Shown here piece by piece: positions 18,155-27,103 of a DNA stretch of 64,000 nt. The DNA comes from JAXDBM01 sp963709485 (GTDB lineage: Bacteria > Desulfobacterota > Syntrophia > Syntrophales > Fen-1087). Below the pieces are notes generated by a model. It saw nothing but the letters and a program-made list of their open reading frames with translations. It was not told the DNA's origin and searched no databases. Numbering within the stretch: position 1 is the stretch's first letter; every line of letters begins with the position of its first letter. Location of the stretch: contig CAVPWE010000001.1 of NCBI GenBank assembly GCA_963709485.1, positions 310,001 through 374,000 of the forward strand, given 5' to 3'. The translations under genes were made by a program, and so were the position numbers.

Positions 18155-18221
18155 CTGGAGCGTTCCTTGTTTTGTGATAATAAGAAATGATCGACAAAAA
18201 GAAAAATGGAGGAGCTGAATC

Positions 18222-18419
18222 ATGGCCAGATCGAAATTCGGTTTTGAGAAGCGTCAGAAGGAAAAAGCGCGGCAGCAGAAGCAACTGGAGAAAGCCGCCC
18301 GCAAGAAAGAGGCCAAGCAGCAGAAGGCCGGAGTGGATCCGGAAAGCACAGGCGAAGGGACGGACATTGCCGGCCTCGAAGCCGACACGCAGCCCCCCGC
18401 GGAAGAGGAGCAGCCGTAA
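18222..18419 (+). CDS. Small highly charged protein (65 aa), unknown function
   Basis: The frame opens at ATG 18222 behind GGAGGAGCTGAATC, a strong ribosome binding site. The protein starts MARSKFGFEKRQKEKAR, is Lys/Arg/Gln-rich to about residue 37, and ends in an acidic, Pro-rich tail. The basic half is probably helical and could bind nucleic acid or ribosomes. I do not recognise a named family. The good RBS and the distinct basic/acidic halves argue that it is real. A thioesterase gene follows 55 bases downstream. Confidence 0.6.
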   Translation: MARSKFGFEKRQKEKARQQKQLEKAARKKEAKQQKAGVDPESTGEGTDIAGLEADTQPPAEEEQP

Positions 18420-18474
18420 TCGAGGTACGGGAGTTGTCTGCGGGCCCTGAAGGGGCCGGAACAAGGAGAGAACA

Positions 18475-18963
18475 ATGAAGGAAAAGAGAATCCGGGAAAG
18501 CAGCATTGTCCTGGCACAGGTGATGAATCCCGAGGATGCCAATCCCGCCGGAAATGTCCATGGCGGTGTCATCATGAAGCTCATCGATACGGCTGGCGGG
18601 GTTGCTGCCCTCCGCCACGCGAGATCCAATGTCGTCACGGCCTCCATCGACAGGCTGGATTTCTTTCACCCTGTTTTTATCGGGGATTTGGTGACCCTGC
18701 GGGCAAGTGTGAACTTTGTCGGCAGAGCTTCGATGGAAGTGGGCGTCCGCGTCGAATCCGAAGATCTCAGAAACGGCAGGAGGCGCCACACGTCAACGGC
18801 CTATCTGACTTATGTGGCCCTCGACAGCAGCAGTCGTCCGCTCCCCTTGCCGCCAGGGGTCCCGGAGACGGAAGAGGAGCAACGGAGATACCGGGAGGCA
18901 AAAGCCAGGCGGGAAACACGACTGAAGGAGAAAACAAGAGAAAAGGAATGTTCGCGTGTGTGA
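18475..18963 (+). CDS. YciA/BFIT-type acyl-CoA thioesterase
   Basis: A 162-aa hotdog protein. MNPEDANPAGNVHGGVIMKLIDTAGG matches the N-x-x-G-x-x-HGG-x-x-M-x-x-x-D signature of acyl-CoA hydrolases, including the catalytic Asn and Asp. It hydrolyses fatty acyl-CoA to free acid in the cytosol. A Lys/Glu/Arg-rich tail from about residue 125 is longer than in YciA. AAGGAGAG precedes the ATG. It may be cotranscribed with the small charged protein upstream. Confidence 0.85.
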   Translation: MKEKRIRESSIVLAQVMNPEDANPAGNVHGGVIMKLIDTAGGVAALRHARSNVVTASIDRLDFFHPVFIGDLVTLRASVNFVGRASMEVGVRVESEDLRNGRRRHTSTAYLTYVALDSSSRPLPLPPGVPETEEEQRRYREAKARRETRLKEKTREKECSRV

Positions 18964-19008
18964 TCTGCCGCAACGGGGGTGCAAAAACCGCAGTCCGGGA
19001 GGTTGAAA

Positions 19009-19725
19009 ATGAATATTCAGATCGTGGAAGCCTTCTGGCGGAGCGAGCAGGACGGGGAGTACAGCGCACGCTATACGGCCAAGCCCTGCTGGGCAGGCTT
19101 CGGCGATGCCTGGTGCTGGGAAAACGATGCGACGCCGATCGGGATCACCCTGGCGACGGTTGACGAAAGGGATGCGCTGATCGAGCAATTCAAGCAGTTC
19201 CGCGAGAAGGCCGATCCGGGGATTTTGATCCTGGGCGCCCACGGGCGAGACCCGGAACAGGGCCATCGGCATCTCCTTCTGCGCGACAACAGGGGGAAGG
19301 TCGTCCCGATCGGCTGGGAAGATCTGATCTCCATGCTCGGCGAGGCGGGCGGCGCCCCCCTCCATGACAAAGTGCTGGTGCTGGATTCGTGCAGTTTCTG
19401 CGCCAACGGCAGAGCGGCCCGAAGGTTCGTGCGGGTGACGCAAATGGGGCTGCTTTGCGGCTACAAGCGCGATATCACGCCCATCGATTCGATGGTCTTT
19501 GAGCTGGCCTTCGTGAACTATCTGCTCTGGGAGTGGTATCGCGGGGACCGCAGGTTTCTGCCGGGTTTCCTGCAGCAGAAAAAGCATCCGTGCGGAGCGG
19601 ATTTCGTCGGCATGTATAAAGGATTGGCCAGAGAGCTGGGATTCCGGATGTGGCGCTGGAACGGCGAGAAGGATGAGGAGATCGTGACGTCGGGGTTTTC
19701 AAAGACGGCAACGGATCCCGGTTAG
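19009..19725 (+). CDS. Putative solitary caspase-fold (CHAT-like) peptidase
   Basis: A 238-aa protein starting at ATG 19009 behind GGGAGG. GILILGAHGRD contains His78 after a hydrophobic strand. VLVLDSCSF contains Cys128 after a second strand. GYKRDITPIDSMVFE follows, recalling the AGY...DS.AF segment of CHAT proteases. This His-Cys spacing and strand context are typical of caspase/CHAT folds. There is no fused TPR, effector or target domain and no signal peptide. Trp/Cys-rich residues at 27-37 are unusual. No substrate is apparent; the call is inference from motifs. Confidence 0.5.
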   Translation: MNIQIVEAFWRSEQDGEYSARYTAKPCWAGFGDAWCWENDATPIGITLATVDERDALIEQFKQFREKADPGILILGAHGRDPEQGHRHLLLRDNRGKVVPIGWEDLISMLGEAGGAPLHDKVLVLDSCSFCANGRAARRFVRVTQMGLLCGYKRDITPIDSMVFELAFVNYLLWEWYRGDRRFLPGFLQQKKHPCGADFVGMYKGLARELGFRMWRWNGEKDEEIVTSGFSKTATDPG

Positions 19726-19830
19726 CACAGCTTCATGCGCGTCATATCCCACGGAAGGCCAGATTGCTCACATTTGCCGATCGGCGAGGTTTTCTTTGAT
19801 AAAAAGGACGCTTGTTTTTTGAATTGATTT

Positions 19831-21333
19831 CTATTTGGCTTGCGCAAATGCTTCCAGATCCTTGAACACGTTCACACCCGCCTGGCGTTTCATTTTCAGA
19901 TCATAGCAACCTTCCCACCCAAGCCGCTTCATCCTCCGACGAAGAAAAACTTTAAGAAGGGGCCGGAATGCATATGTCCAGATCGGTATCCACGGCCGTC
20001 CCCGGCCTTTGGCCCACGCGGAGGGTTCCCACCACCCCATGACCTTTTCACGGTTCAGCCAGACCAGGTATTGCAACTGCTTCTCATCAAGATGCCGGGT
20101 CTTCACATTGGCCCATATGCCATTGTACCACTTATATTCGTCGGGATGGGTCACCAGTCCCTTGTCCAGCAGATGCTGTCGCATGACCGTTTTGGGATAG
20201 GGGGTGAGGATCTGGCAATAGGCGGCATCTGCATCAAGGGATTTCAGGAAGTTATAGTTTTCAATAATGTCCGCTCCATCGTCATCCGGAAAACCGAAGA
20301 TCAGTCCGGCAAAAACCATGATGCCGTACTTGTGGCATATTTGTACGGCCTTGCGCGAGGCATCCACAATGTCGCCCTTTCCCGCTGCCAACAGATTTTT
20401 CCTGGATACATTTTCAATCCCCAGAAAGATGGATTTCATGCCCGCCAGAGACATTTTGCGCACCATCTCTTCATTTCTGGATATGGAAACGCAATCGGCC
20501 TGGACGATCAGGTTCAGTCCCTTATAGTTGCGGGCGATCATGGCATCGCAGATTTTAATCACGCGTTCGGGGTCCAGCACCAGGTTGTCATCCGCCACAA
20601 AAATCAGGCGCGTCCGGCGGTTATGATAAATATCATCGACATCCGCCAGGACCCGTTCGATGGGATAGGTCCTGAAGGTCTGGCCGTACATATGCTTCAT
20701 GCTGCAGAACGAACACGTGCGCGTGCAGCCCCGGGAAGTTTCCATCACCTCGACTCTGGAAAGCATGACATGATAGCCGGAAGTCAAGCGACGCTTGTCC
20801 CGGATGGGGATTTTAAGCTCGGAAAGATCCAGCAGTTCCCCCTTCGGGTTGTGCACAAACCGCCGGCCCTTTTTATAGGACAGGGAGGGAATGTCTTCAA
20901 GCCGGCCTCGGCCTTCCAGGGCATTGGCCAGCCGCCGGCATGCCTCTTCGCCTTCTCCTCGGATCATAAAATCAATGTATTCTGCTTCCGCGGAGTCGGC
21001 GATCTCTTCATGCATCAGGGTGGCATGGTAACCGCCGATGACGATTTTTACATCAGGCAGCAGGTGCTTAATCAGCCGGATCAGTTTGATGCAGGTGTCG
21101 TACTGCCAGGCCATCGCCGACAGGCCGACAAGGTCCGGACGCATTTCCGGAAGGGTTTTGGTCAGGTAATTCCGCAGCCGGCCGCGCTTGCGGATCAGGT
21201 CGATGATATGGACCCTGTGCTCTTCACCAATGTTGGCGCCGACGCTGGCAATTCCGCAATTGGGCATGTGAAAGGCGGCTTCATGCATGATTACCGGCGC
21301 CGCGTCCGGCATGGATATCAAAACAACATTCAT
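19831..21333 (-). CDS. B12-binding radical SAM protein
   Basis: A 500-aa protein. The N-terminal domain (to about 170) resembles a cobalamin-binding fold (VGLSAMAWQ, VIGGYHATL). The radical SAM core begins with TSRGCTRTCSFCSM, a CxxxCxxC cluster motif. A C-terminal region with basic and aromatic segments follows. The overall layout matches anaerobic B12-radical SAM enzymes of lipid or secondary metabolism. It stands alone between convergent genes and is not related closely enough to the 2463-3719 protein to look like a recent duplicate. Confidence 0.75.
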   Translation of the reverse strand: MNVVLISMPDAAPVIMHEAAFHMPNCGIASVGANIGEEHRVHIIDLIRKRGRLRNYLTKTLPEMRPDLVGLSAMAWQYDTCIKLIRLIKHLLPDVKIVIGGYHATLMHEEIADSAEAEYIDFMIRGEGEEACRRLANALEGRGRLEDIPSLSYKKGRRFVHNPKGELLDLSELKIPIRDKRRLTSGYHVMLSRVEVMETSRGCTRTCSFCSMKHMYGQTFRTYPIERVLADVDDIYHNRRTRLIFVADDNLVLDPERVIKICDAMIARNYKGLNLIVQADCVSISRNEEMVRKMSLAGMKSIFLGIENVSRKNLLAAGKGDIVDASRKAVQICHKYGIMVFAGLIFGFPDDDGADIIENYNFLKSLDADAAYCQILTPYPKTVMRQHLLDKGLVTHPDEYKWYNGIWANVKTRHLDEKQLQYLVWLNREKVMGWWEPSAWAKGRGRPWIPIWTYAFRPLLKVFLRRRMKRLGWEGCYDLKMKRQAGVNVFKDLEAFAQAK

Positions 21334-21481
21334 ATGATCTTTTGGTGATCCTTCCTTTCATGTAAGGCGATCCACTCCTGACTTGCCCCTGAGGCTTGTA
21401 CCACATATTTGCTCAGCGTTCCGCAAGCTCCGTCACCCGTTCTTGATGGCATGACGGGCAGTCATGGCAGCGATGACGTAA

Positions 21482-22210
21482 TCAACGGAAGAAAACGAAC
21501 AGCACGAGCAAAACGGCAATGGCGTGCGCGGCATAGATCCCGAATTTGTGACGGTGGTAGAATTCATCCGCTTTTTGAATGCGGTTGAGCCCGCCTAAAA
21601 AGCGTCGGATTCGCACCAGCATGGGGTATTTGTAATTGTCCGAGGTAAAATATTTTTGAAATGCGCACATGGGGTAGATTGCGTAGACATCATCCGTCAG
21701 CGGCCGAAAGAGGGTGTCGTTGACGATGCCCCGCCACGGCTCGTAGGCCAGCGTTGCGGCATAATGACGGTTCAGGGCATAGGCATGGGTCAGGCTCTGG
21801 TAACGGACTTTCTGTACGCAAGGTTCGGTCGTTTTACGGCTGGAGCGGATCAAAGCGCCGAGAAGCAGAACTTTCCATCGGGGATGCTGTCTTAAAAATT
21901 CAGTGCAATTTCTCAATCGTTCCGGATCAAAGCGGTCAAACTCCACATCGTCTTCGAAAACGACAATATTTCTCGCGCCGGCCTCCAGGCCCTTGCGGAG
22001 GCACAACATATGGGAGTCATACACGCCCTCCTCAATGTTGTGCGGATGACGTTCACCCAGCACAAACTCGACTCTGTCGGCCAGACCCACTTTTGAAAAT
22101 TCCTTGCGTGCCGACTGGCGGCGATCTTCCCGCTCTCGCAGAGAAACGCAGTAGAGCCGATCAAAGTAGTCCCAGCCGACAGCTTCTTCTTCCGCACGCT
22201 CCTCAGACAA
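21482..22210 (-). CDS. GT25-like (LPS-type) glycosyltransferase with C-terminal membrane anchor
   Basis: A 242-aa protein. YCVSLREREDRR and VVFEDDVEF match the N-terminal strand and the DxD-like site of family 25 transferases. A C-terminal hydrophobic helix (about 222-240) may anchor it to the inner membrane. The only in-frame start is TTG at 22210, behind a purine-rich stretch. Oddly, an ATG at 22305 overlaps the upstream gene's stop as ATGA but lies in another frame. A frameshift near 22200 would join it to this gene. It probably adds a sugar to lipooligosaccharide. Confidence 0.68.
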   Translation of the reverse strand: MSEERAEEEAVGWDYFDRLYCVSLREREDRRQSARKEFSKVGLADRVEFVLGERHPHNIEEGVYDSHMLCLRKGLEAGARNIVVFEDDVEFDRFDPERLRNCTEFLRQHPRWKVLLLGALIRSSRKTTEPCVQKVRYQSLTHAYALNRHYAATLAYEPWRGIVNDTLFRPLTDDVYAIYPMCAFQKYFTSDNYKYPMLVRIRRFLGGLNRIQKADEFYHRHKFGIYAAHAIAVLLVLFVFFR

Positions 22211-22301
22211 TCGCCTTTCCCTTTCCGTCGCCCGATTTTCCTGATAAAAATATCTTCAGGCAACCCCTTCAAAAAAAGACCAAAGGGCAAGGGGTATTCG
22301 T

Positions 22302-22628
22302 TCATGACCGGTTCAGCAGTACGCGCTCATCTTCCGCATCGAGATCTATACCGCAGTTCGGGCAAGCTTTTATCTTGCTCGATATGGAGAAAAGAGACCC
22401 GGACAGCATGGCCTGTCTGCCCCAGAAGGCCCTGCACACCGGACAGCGAATGGCGAAACAAGCGTATCCGAGGGTCACGATAAAAATGCCAAAACCCCAG
22501 AAGCCGACGACGACGAACGCCGGAAACACAATGCTGAACAGAAAACCCAGTAAAAATATCGCGAATGTAAAATAAACCGGGATGGCAACGGGTCGCTTCT
22601 TCCTGTTCAGCCTGTCTCGGGCGGTCAT
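22302..22628 (-). CDS. Small membrane protein with zinc-ribbon Cys pairs
   Basis: A 108-aa protein. Two hydrophobic helices (about 13-34 and 37-58) are followed by two Cys pairs, CPVC and CPNC, 30 residues apart, consistent with a zinc ribbon on the cytoplasmic side. No family is recognised. Its stop overlaps an out-of-frame ATG (ATGA at 22302-22305), so it may be cotranscribed with the GT25-like gene downstream. Confidence 0.6.
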   Translation of the reverse strand: MTARDRLNRKKRPVAIPVYFTFAIFLLGFLFSIVFPAFVVVGFWGFGIFIVTLGYACFAIRCPVCRAFWGRQAMLSGSLFSISSKIKACPNCGIDLDAEDERVLLNRS

Positions 22629-22789
22629 AACATTTCCTCCGTCAGAACCCGGGTCCTTTTCCCTGGGGATTGTTGAATGATGAGCATGACTTTTCTATCC
22701 TGCGGAAATCTCTTTCCCGCTTCGGGGGTTCCCCGTGGACTTCAGGTTCGTAAGCGCTGCCGGTGGACTTTCAGATCAAGATCATCCTT

Positions 22790-23302
22790 TTATAATTTGT
22801 CAATCGCCGTTTTGGCAAGATTCCTGACAGCCTCTTCGTTCAACTCGTACCCCTCGCTCCCGCTTGACTGGAAGTGGAAGATATGCCGCCCCTTCAGGAC
22901 ATGGAGCGCCTTTTCATAAAAATAAGCGCCCTCGCCGACACCCTCAACTTGCTTCACCGGTCTGCCGCTATCTTTGAAGCGATCCCTCATGCCGTTGAAC
23001 AAATACTCGGGGTCGCTGACAGAATCCACCGACAAAGTCAGGCTTGTAAAATTCTTGGAGTCCATCGTTTCGTAGGTGCAGGCATATTCCTGCGAAGACG
23101 GATCTTTGACTTTTTGCCGGATGGCCGCCTCGACCTCTTCCTTTGTCAATAGGTTGCAGGGATTCTTCGGATCAAAGGCAAATTTCTTTTGCCCTGCCTT
23201 GTCCGAGGAACCGGTCCTGCCGGTGTCGCAGCCGAGTGCAACCAATAATGAGACCAGGACAATCACAGAGAGCCCAAACCACAGGATTCGCGCTTTTTTC
23301 AT
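22790..23302 (-). CDS. Predicted lipoprotein, unknown function (DUF3558-like)
   Basis: A 170-aa protein. A hydrophobic signal ends in the lipobox VALGC with the modified Cys near residue 25. The mature part contains NPCNLLTKEEVEAAI and later YACTYE, a Cys-containing layout recalling DUF3558-type lipoproteins. GGAGG precedes ATG 23302; a GTG two codons upstream is an alternative. The function is unknown and it has no obvious operon partner. Confidence 0.6.
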   Translation of the reverse strand: MKKARILWFGLSVIVLVSLLVALGCDTGRTGSSDKAGQKKFAFDPKNPCNLLTKEEVEAAIRQKVKDPSSQEYACTYETMDSKNFTSLTLSVDSVSDPEYLFNGMRDRFKDSGRPVKQVEGVGEGAYFYEKALHVLKGRHIFHFQSSGSEGYELNEEAVRNLAKTAIDKL

Positions 23303-23419
23303 TTCCACCTCCGCTTTCGATGCGTACCCGCGTTCCTTTTACCACAAATACGGCGCGAGTTCCGTTCTTTTTCATGCGCCGGTACGGGGCTGGCTCGATC
23401 GATTTCTTTTCATCAGCGC

Positions 23420-24190
23420 CTAACCCGGAAAATCGGCATTTTCCACGCGGAACTCTTTTCGCAGCCGGATGGGCTGCGTTTGTTTTTTTCGCAGGCGGAG
23501 ATTGATCATTTCCACCGAAACGGAAAATGCCATGGCGAAGTATATGTACCCTTTCGGAACGTGCACGTCGAAACCTTCGACGATCAGCGTGACGCCGACA
23601 AGAATCAGAAAAGACAGGGCCAGGATTTTAATCGTCGGATGGGCGTCCACGAAGTCGGAAATCGGTTTGGCGGCGAACAGCATGACCACGACGGCGAGAA
23701 TGATCGCAATTGCCATGATCGAGGTATGCTGCGCGAGGCCGACGGCCGTGATGACGGAATCGAGCGAAAACACGATATCGATCACAGCAATTTGAAACAG
23801 CACGGCCGCCACGGTCGCATGTTTCAGCGCCGGCTTGCTTTCCTCGATCCCTTCCAGGCTGCCGTGGATTTCATGCGTCGCCTTGGCCAGCAGGAACAAC
23901 CCGCCTCCGACTAAAATGATGTCGCGTCCGGAAATATCGTTTCCCAGTATTGAAAACCAGGGCTGCGTTAAATTGGCCACCCAGACAATGGAGAATAACA
24001 GCGCCAGCCGTGTGAGCATGGCCAGCATCAGTCCTGTTCGGCGGGCAAAATTTCGTTTTTCGGGGGGAAGCCGTCCCACCAGAATGGAAATGAAAATAAT
24101 ATTGTCGATTCCGAGGACGATCTCCAGGCTCGTCAGGGTTCCAAGGGCAATCCACGCTTCCAGACTGGTCAGCCAAGCGAACATAATCAT
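23420..24190 (-). CDS. TerC family integral membrane protein
   Basis: A 256-aa protein with about seven hydrophobic helices. The family motifs EIVLGIDNIIF (first helix) and IDIVFSLDSVITAVG (middle) carry the conserved acidic residues thought to bind metal. TerC proteins are linked to tellurite resistance, manganese efflux and protein-associated metal supply. Length is normal for the short TerC form. It is monocistronic by spacing, with 117 bases to the lipoprotein gene downstream. Confidence 0.88.
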   Translation of the reverse strand: MIMFAWLTSLEAWIALGTLTSLEIVLGIDNIIFISILVGRLPPEKRNFARRTGLMLAMLTRLALLFSIVWVANLTQPWFSILGNDISGRDIILVGGGLFLLAKATHEIHGSLEGIEESKPALKHATVAAVLFQIAVIDIVFSLDSVITAVGLAQHTSIMAIAIILAVVVMLFAAKPISDFVDAHPTIKILALSFLILVGVTLIVEGFDVHVPKGYIYFAMAFSVSVEMINLRLRKKQTQPIRLRKEFRVENADFPG

Positions 24191-24321
24191 TCTCCGTTCA
24201 TTGGATTAGAAAATTGCTTTTTCGTGAAGGGGATATAGGAAAAACGCCGTTTTGTGTCAATGGCAAAAGAGGTCGAGGTGCTGCGGATCGCGGGCAAAAA
24301 AATAATCTGGCTCGGCTCAGC

Positions 24322-24358
24322 CCGGTGTTCCCGAAGCGATGGGATTCGGGAACACCGG
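24322..24358. repeat. 14-bp perfect inverted repeat
   Basis: CCGGTGTTCCCGAA (24322-24335) and TTCGGGAACACCGG (24345-24358) pair perfectly around a nine-base loop. There is no T-run on either side. It lies in the 246-base gap between the HdrB-like gene's end and the TerC start. It could be a transcription barrier or a dispersed REP-like element. Confidence 0.5.
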
Positions 24359-24436
24359 AATCTTTCATGCAGGGCAGTTCAATGGCCATGCCACCGGGCT
24401 CAAAACCGGGCGATGTTCAACCCGGATTCTGCCGTC

Positions 24437-25423
24437 TCAGGCCGCCAGGGCCTTCTTGCACAGCTCCGTGATAAAGACGGCATCCATGCCGTTGTCCCGG
24501 CTGAGTTTGCGAAGATTCAGGTAACACATGGGGCAGAGAAACACCATGGCCTCGGCGCCGGCTTTTTTCGCGTCGTCAATGTTCCACTTCTTCACCTCCG
24601 CCGCGCGGTCCTTGTCGCGGGCCATCAGCGGGGCGCCGCAGCAAAGCGCGTTGATCCTCTCGTACTTGCGGGCCGGTCTTTCCACCCCGAGGAGTTCGAA
24701 GAGCCTGTCGAGATAGATGTCCTTCCCCTGGGTGTATCGCGAGGCGCAGGGGGACTGGTAGGCCACTTTGAGAGGGGTCTGCCGGATCTCGTCTTTTCTT
24801 TTCAGCATCTCCCTGTAGAGGTACTCGAAGATGTGGATCGGCCGGAAGGGAACCTTCAGCCCATACTCCCGGGCCAGGGATGTGAGGAGGGTGTAGCAGT
24901 CATCGTGGAAACAGACCACCTCCTTCGCTCCGAGGGCGGCGAGGTTGTCGATGAAGCGCATGGCCTCCTTCTTGACCGGGCCCGGCCTGCCGAGATGGAT
25001 ATACCCCACGGTGCAGAAATAGTCGGCGCCCTCTACGATCGTCAGATCCTCGAAAAGCGGATTGTCCAGGAGTTCACGGACCATGTCTCCGACGATGCAG
25101 AGATTCAGAACGGGAGCGCCCTCCTTGCCCTTCCTGACCACGGTCGGCAGACTGTGGAGCCTGGAGAAGTTCTGCATGGCCTGCTCGGGAATCCCCAGGG
25201 CGCCCGTCTTTTCCTGCCGCTCGTTGAGCAGGTCGAAGGGGTTGGCCCGGGTGGGGCAGACCAGGTTGCAGGATGCGCAGGTGACGCAGGATCCAACGAT
25301 CGGCGGCGTACCCCCTTCGACAAGATCCTTCATTTCGCGCTGTGCCCGTTCGAGATCATAGTTGACATAGGGGCAGAACTCGAAACATTTTCCGCAAAAA
25401 TCGCATCTTTCAGCATGAAACAT
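24437..25423 (-). CDS. HdrB/GlpC-like Fe-S electron-transfer protein (CCG domains)
   Basis: A 328-aa protein. Two ferredoxin-type motifs lie at the N-terminus (CDFCGKCFEFC and CVTCASCNLVC). Two CCG-like regions follow (HDDCYTLLTS, and SPCASRYTQG...ALCCGAP...CPMC), typical of heterodisulfide reductase subunit B and lactate/glycerol-3-P oxidoreductase partners. ATG 25423 has GGAGG six bases upstream; the longer open frame lacks a good start. It probably passes electrons between a flavoprotein and the quinone or disulfide pool. It is the last gene of a same-strand run with thiolase and hydratase genes. Confidence 0.8.
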   Translation of the reverse strand: MFHAERCDFCGKCFEFCPYVNYDLERAQREMKDLVEGGTPPIVGSCVTCASCNLVCPTRANPFDLLNERQEKTGALGIPEQAMQNFSRLHSLPTVVRKGKEGAPVLNLCIVGDMVRELLDNPLFEDLTIVEGADYFCTVGYIHLGRPGPVKKEAMRFIDNLAALGAKEVVCFHDDCYTLLTSLAREYGLKVPFRPIHIFEYLYREMLKRKDEIRQTPLKVAYQSPCASRYTQGKDIYLDRLFELLGVERPARKYERINALCCGAPLMARDKDRAAEVKKWNIDDAKKAGAEAMVFLCPMCYLNLRKLSRDNGMDAVFITELCKKALAA

Positions 25424-25543
25424 AGATGTCCTCCACAATGGCTGGTGTTTTTTAATGGCATTTTCTGACAAGGCCCGCCCTGCATCATCCGGGACCGGCC
25501 CTGTCATTTTTGCGCGATGATGTGAGAGAGTCCGATCCCTTGC

Positions 25544-26410
25544 CTACTTGAAGCTCACGGAGATCTCGACAGGCCCTTTCGGGTCCAGTCCGACGTACCG
25601 TGCCTTAATGATGGTGTTGGGTGCCGTCGGCGTCAGCTTCGTGATCGTGCCGAGCGACAGGAGATCCCCCTTCTTCAGCTTGATGCCGTCCGACTTCAGC
25701 GAATCCCGGATCCAGAGCACGACATTGATCGGGTGCTCCATGAGGCTGCTCCCGGGTGCCTCGACCAGCATGGTTCCCTCTTTGTCGTAAATCTGGCATT
25801 TGAAGTTCTTCAGGCGGTCCATCCATTCCGGGGTTGCCTGAACGGGGATCGCCTCTCCGACGATGCCGTACCGGGCGGCCACGTTGACGGCGGCGAGCAT
25901 GGGGCCGTTGATCTTGACGTCTTTTGCATAGACGAGATCGGGAAGCTCGATGAAGGGGATCGCCGCGTCGATCCCCTTCAGGGCGTCCATGGGAGTCACC
26001 GCCGTGTTGATGGCTTCACTCCCCACGCGCAGGATCAGGTCGCCCTCATAAAGAGGCCGCGCCCCGAAGGAAGCCTCGATCGTCGCGCCGGATTTCAGCA
26101 TCATCTTCTCCATCAGGGTGCCGCGAAGCGGGGCGCTGACCCCGAACGCCTTCTGGACATTCGGATTCGTGAGCCCGGCCTTGTACCCCACCACCTTCCC
26201 GAAGGTGGGCATGATGGCCTTATTGTACTCCGCCTGGATTTTCATGGCCTGATCCAGGGTCGGTGGCGGATCAAGCGCCGGCGCCGGATTTTTCTTGAGA
26301 TAAAAACCGGTCAGCTTCGCTCCTTCACCTGCTACAAATGTTCCCTGGCATGCGGCCAGAACAAAAAGGAAACTCACGATCATCGCAAAAAACAGCTTCA
26401 TTCTTTTCAT
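25544..26410 (-). CDS. Lipoprotein of the 2-oxopent-4-enoate hydratase / fumarylacetoacetase fold
   Basis: A 288-aa protein. The first 21 residues are a lipoprotein signal (FLFVLAAC, predicted lipid-modified Cys21). The rest is MhpD-like: GYKAGLTN, an E-x-D segment in YEGDLIL, a further Glu in IPFIELPD, and a final GTITKLTP. These match the metal-binding acidic residues of cytosolic hydratases. Export of this fold is unexpected. It could be a periplasmic hydratase/hydrolase or a binding protein that reuses the fold. It sits between the thioesterase and HdrB-like genes. Confidence 0.72.
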   Translation of the reverse strand: MKRMKLFFAMIVSFLFVLAACQGTFVAGEGAKLTGFYLKKNPAPALDPPPTLDQAMKIQAEYNKAIMPTFGKVVGYKAGLTNPNVQKAFGVSAPLRGTLMEKMMLKSGATIEASFGARPLYEGDLILRVGSEAINTAVTPMDALKGIDAAIPFIELPDLVYAKDVKINGPMLAAVNVAARYGIVGEAIPVQATPEWMDRLKNFKCQIYDKEGTMLVEAPGSSLMEHPINVVLWIRDSLKSDGIKLKKGDLLSLGTITKLTPTAPNTIIKARYVGLDPKGPVEISVSFK

Positions 26411-26520
26411 TGCCCTGCCTCCTGATGGTTGAATTTCCCGGATTCGGTTGATCCGGCATTAAAGCTGATGAGACCTTTCTGCGACCCTGTTTGAGCGATG
26501 AAGTGGCCTGAAAATTCCTT

Positions 26521-26973
26521 TTATATTTTTCTGACCTGAAAACTCCCCCGAAAAATACAGCAGGTGTTCCCGTCTGCGCCCTTCAGTTCAAATTCCCTGA
26601 CGAAATCCGCCTTGCCGGTATTGTCGGCCGCTTTCTTAAGGTCCTCGACCTCGGCGGGCGCCATGGACGCCTCTATGGTAACGTCCGTCGAGGCAGGCCG
26701 CTTGTAGGCGATGACGGCCTCTTTCAGGATGGGGTAGTACTTCTTGAGGTCGAAACAGGAGCAGAAGAGAACACCTCCGGTAAAATCGCCCAGGGAAAAG
26801 AGCGATCCGGCATAGACCACGCCGATATGGTTCAGATTCGGTTCCTTCGGCAGCCGGACCCTGACGTTTCCCGGATCGAACGCCTCGATCACGACGCCCA
26901 TTTTGTTCGTGATGCTGATGATGCTTTCCAGCGCGGCAACGATTTCTCTCTTCGACGCATCAATCGCCATCAT
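26521..26973 (-). CDS. Hotdog thioesterase (DUF4442/YiiD_C-like)
   Basis: A 150-aa protein. NHIGVVYAGSLFSLGDFTGG resembles the helix and following strand of DUF4442/YiiD-C hotdog proteins, where the Asp or nearby residues may act on a thioester. It is probably an acyl-CoA thioesterase, though the subgroup is poorly characterised. It lies 131 bases after the thiolase gene on the same strand. Start Met1 and Met2 cannot be distinguished. Confidence 0.68.
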   Translation of the reverse strand: MMAIDASKREIVAALESIISITNKMGVVIEAFDPGNVRVRLPKEPNLNHIGVVYAGSLFSLGDFTGGVLFCSCFDLKKYYPILKEAVIAYKRPASTDVTIEASMAPAEVEDLKKAADNTGKADFVREFELKGADGNTCCIFRGSFQVRKI

Positions 26974-27103
26974 GGTCTCCTTTCTCAGTGGGTTGTTCTT
27001 TCATGCAGCCAAAGCCGCCATGCAGTTGAACGCCATGACCGGCGGCCCTCAATGCTCAAGAATCCTCTCCTGGTGTCTTCAGGCCGGCTGCGGTGTCCTC
27101 ATT

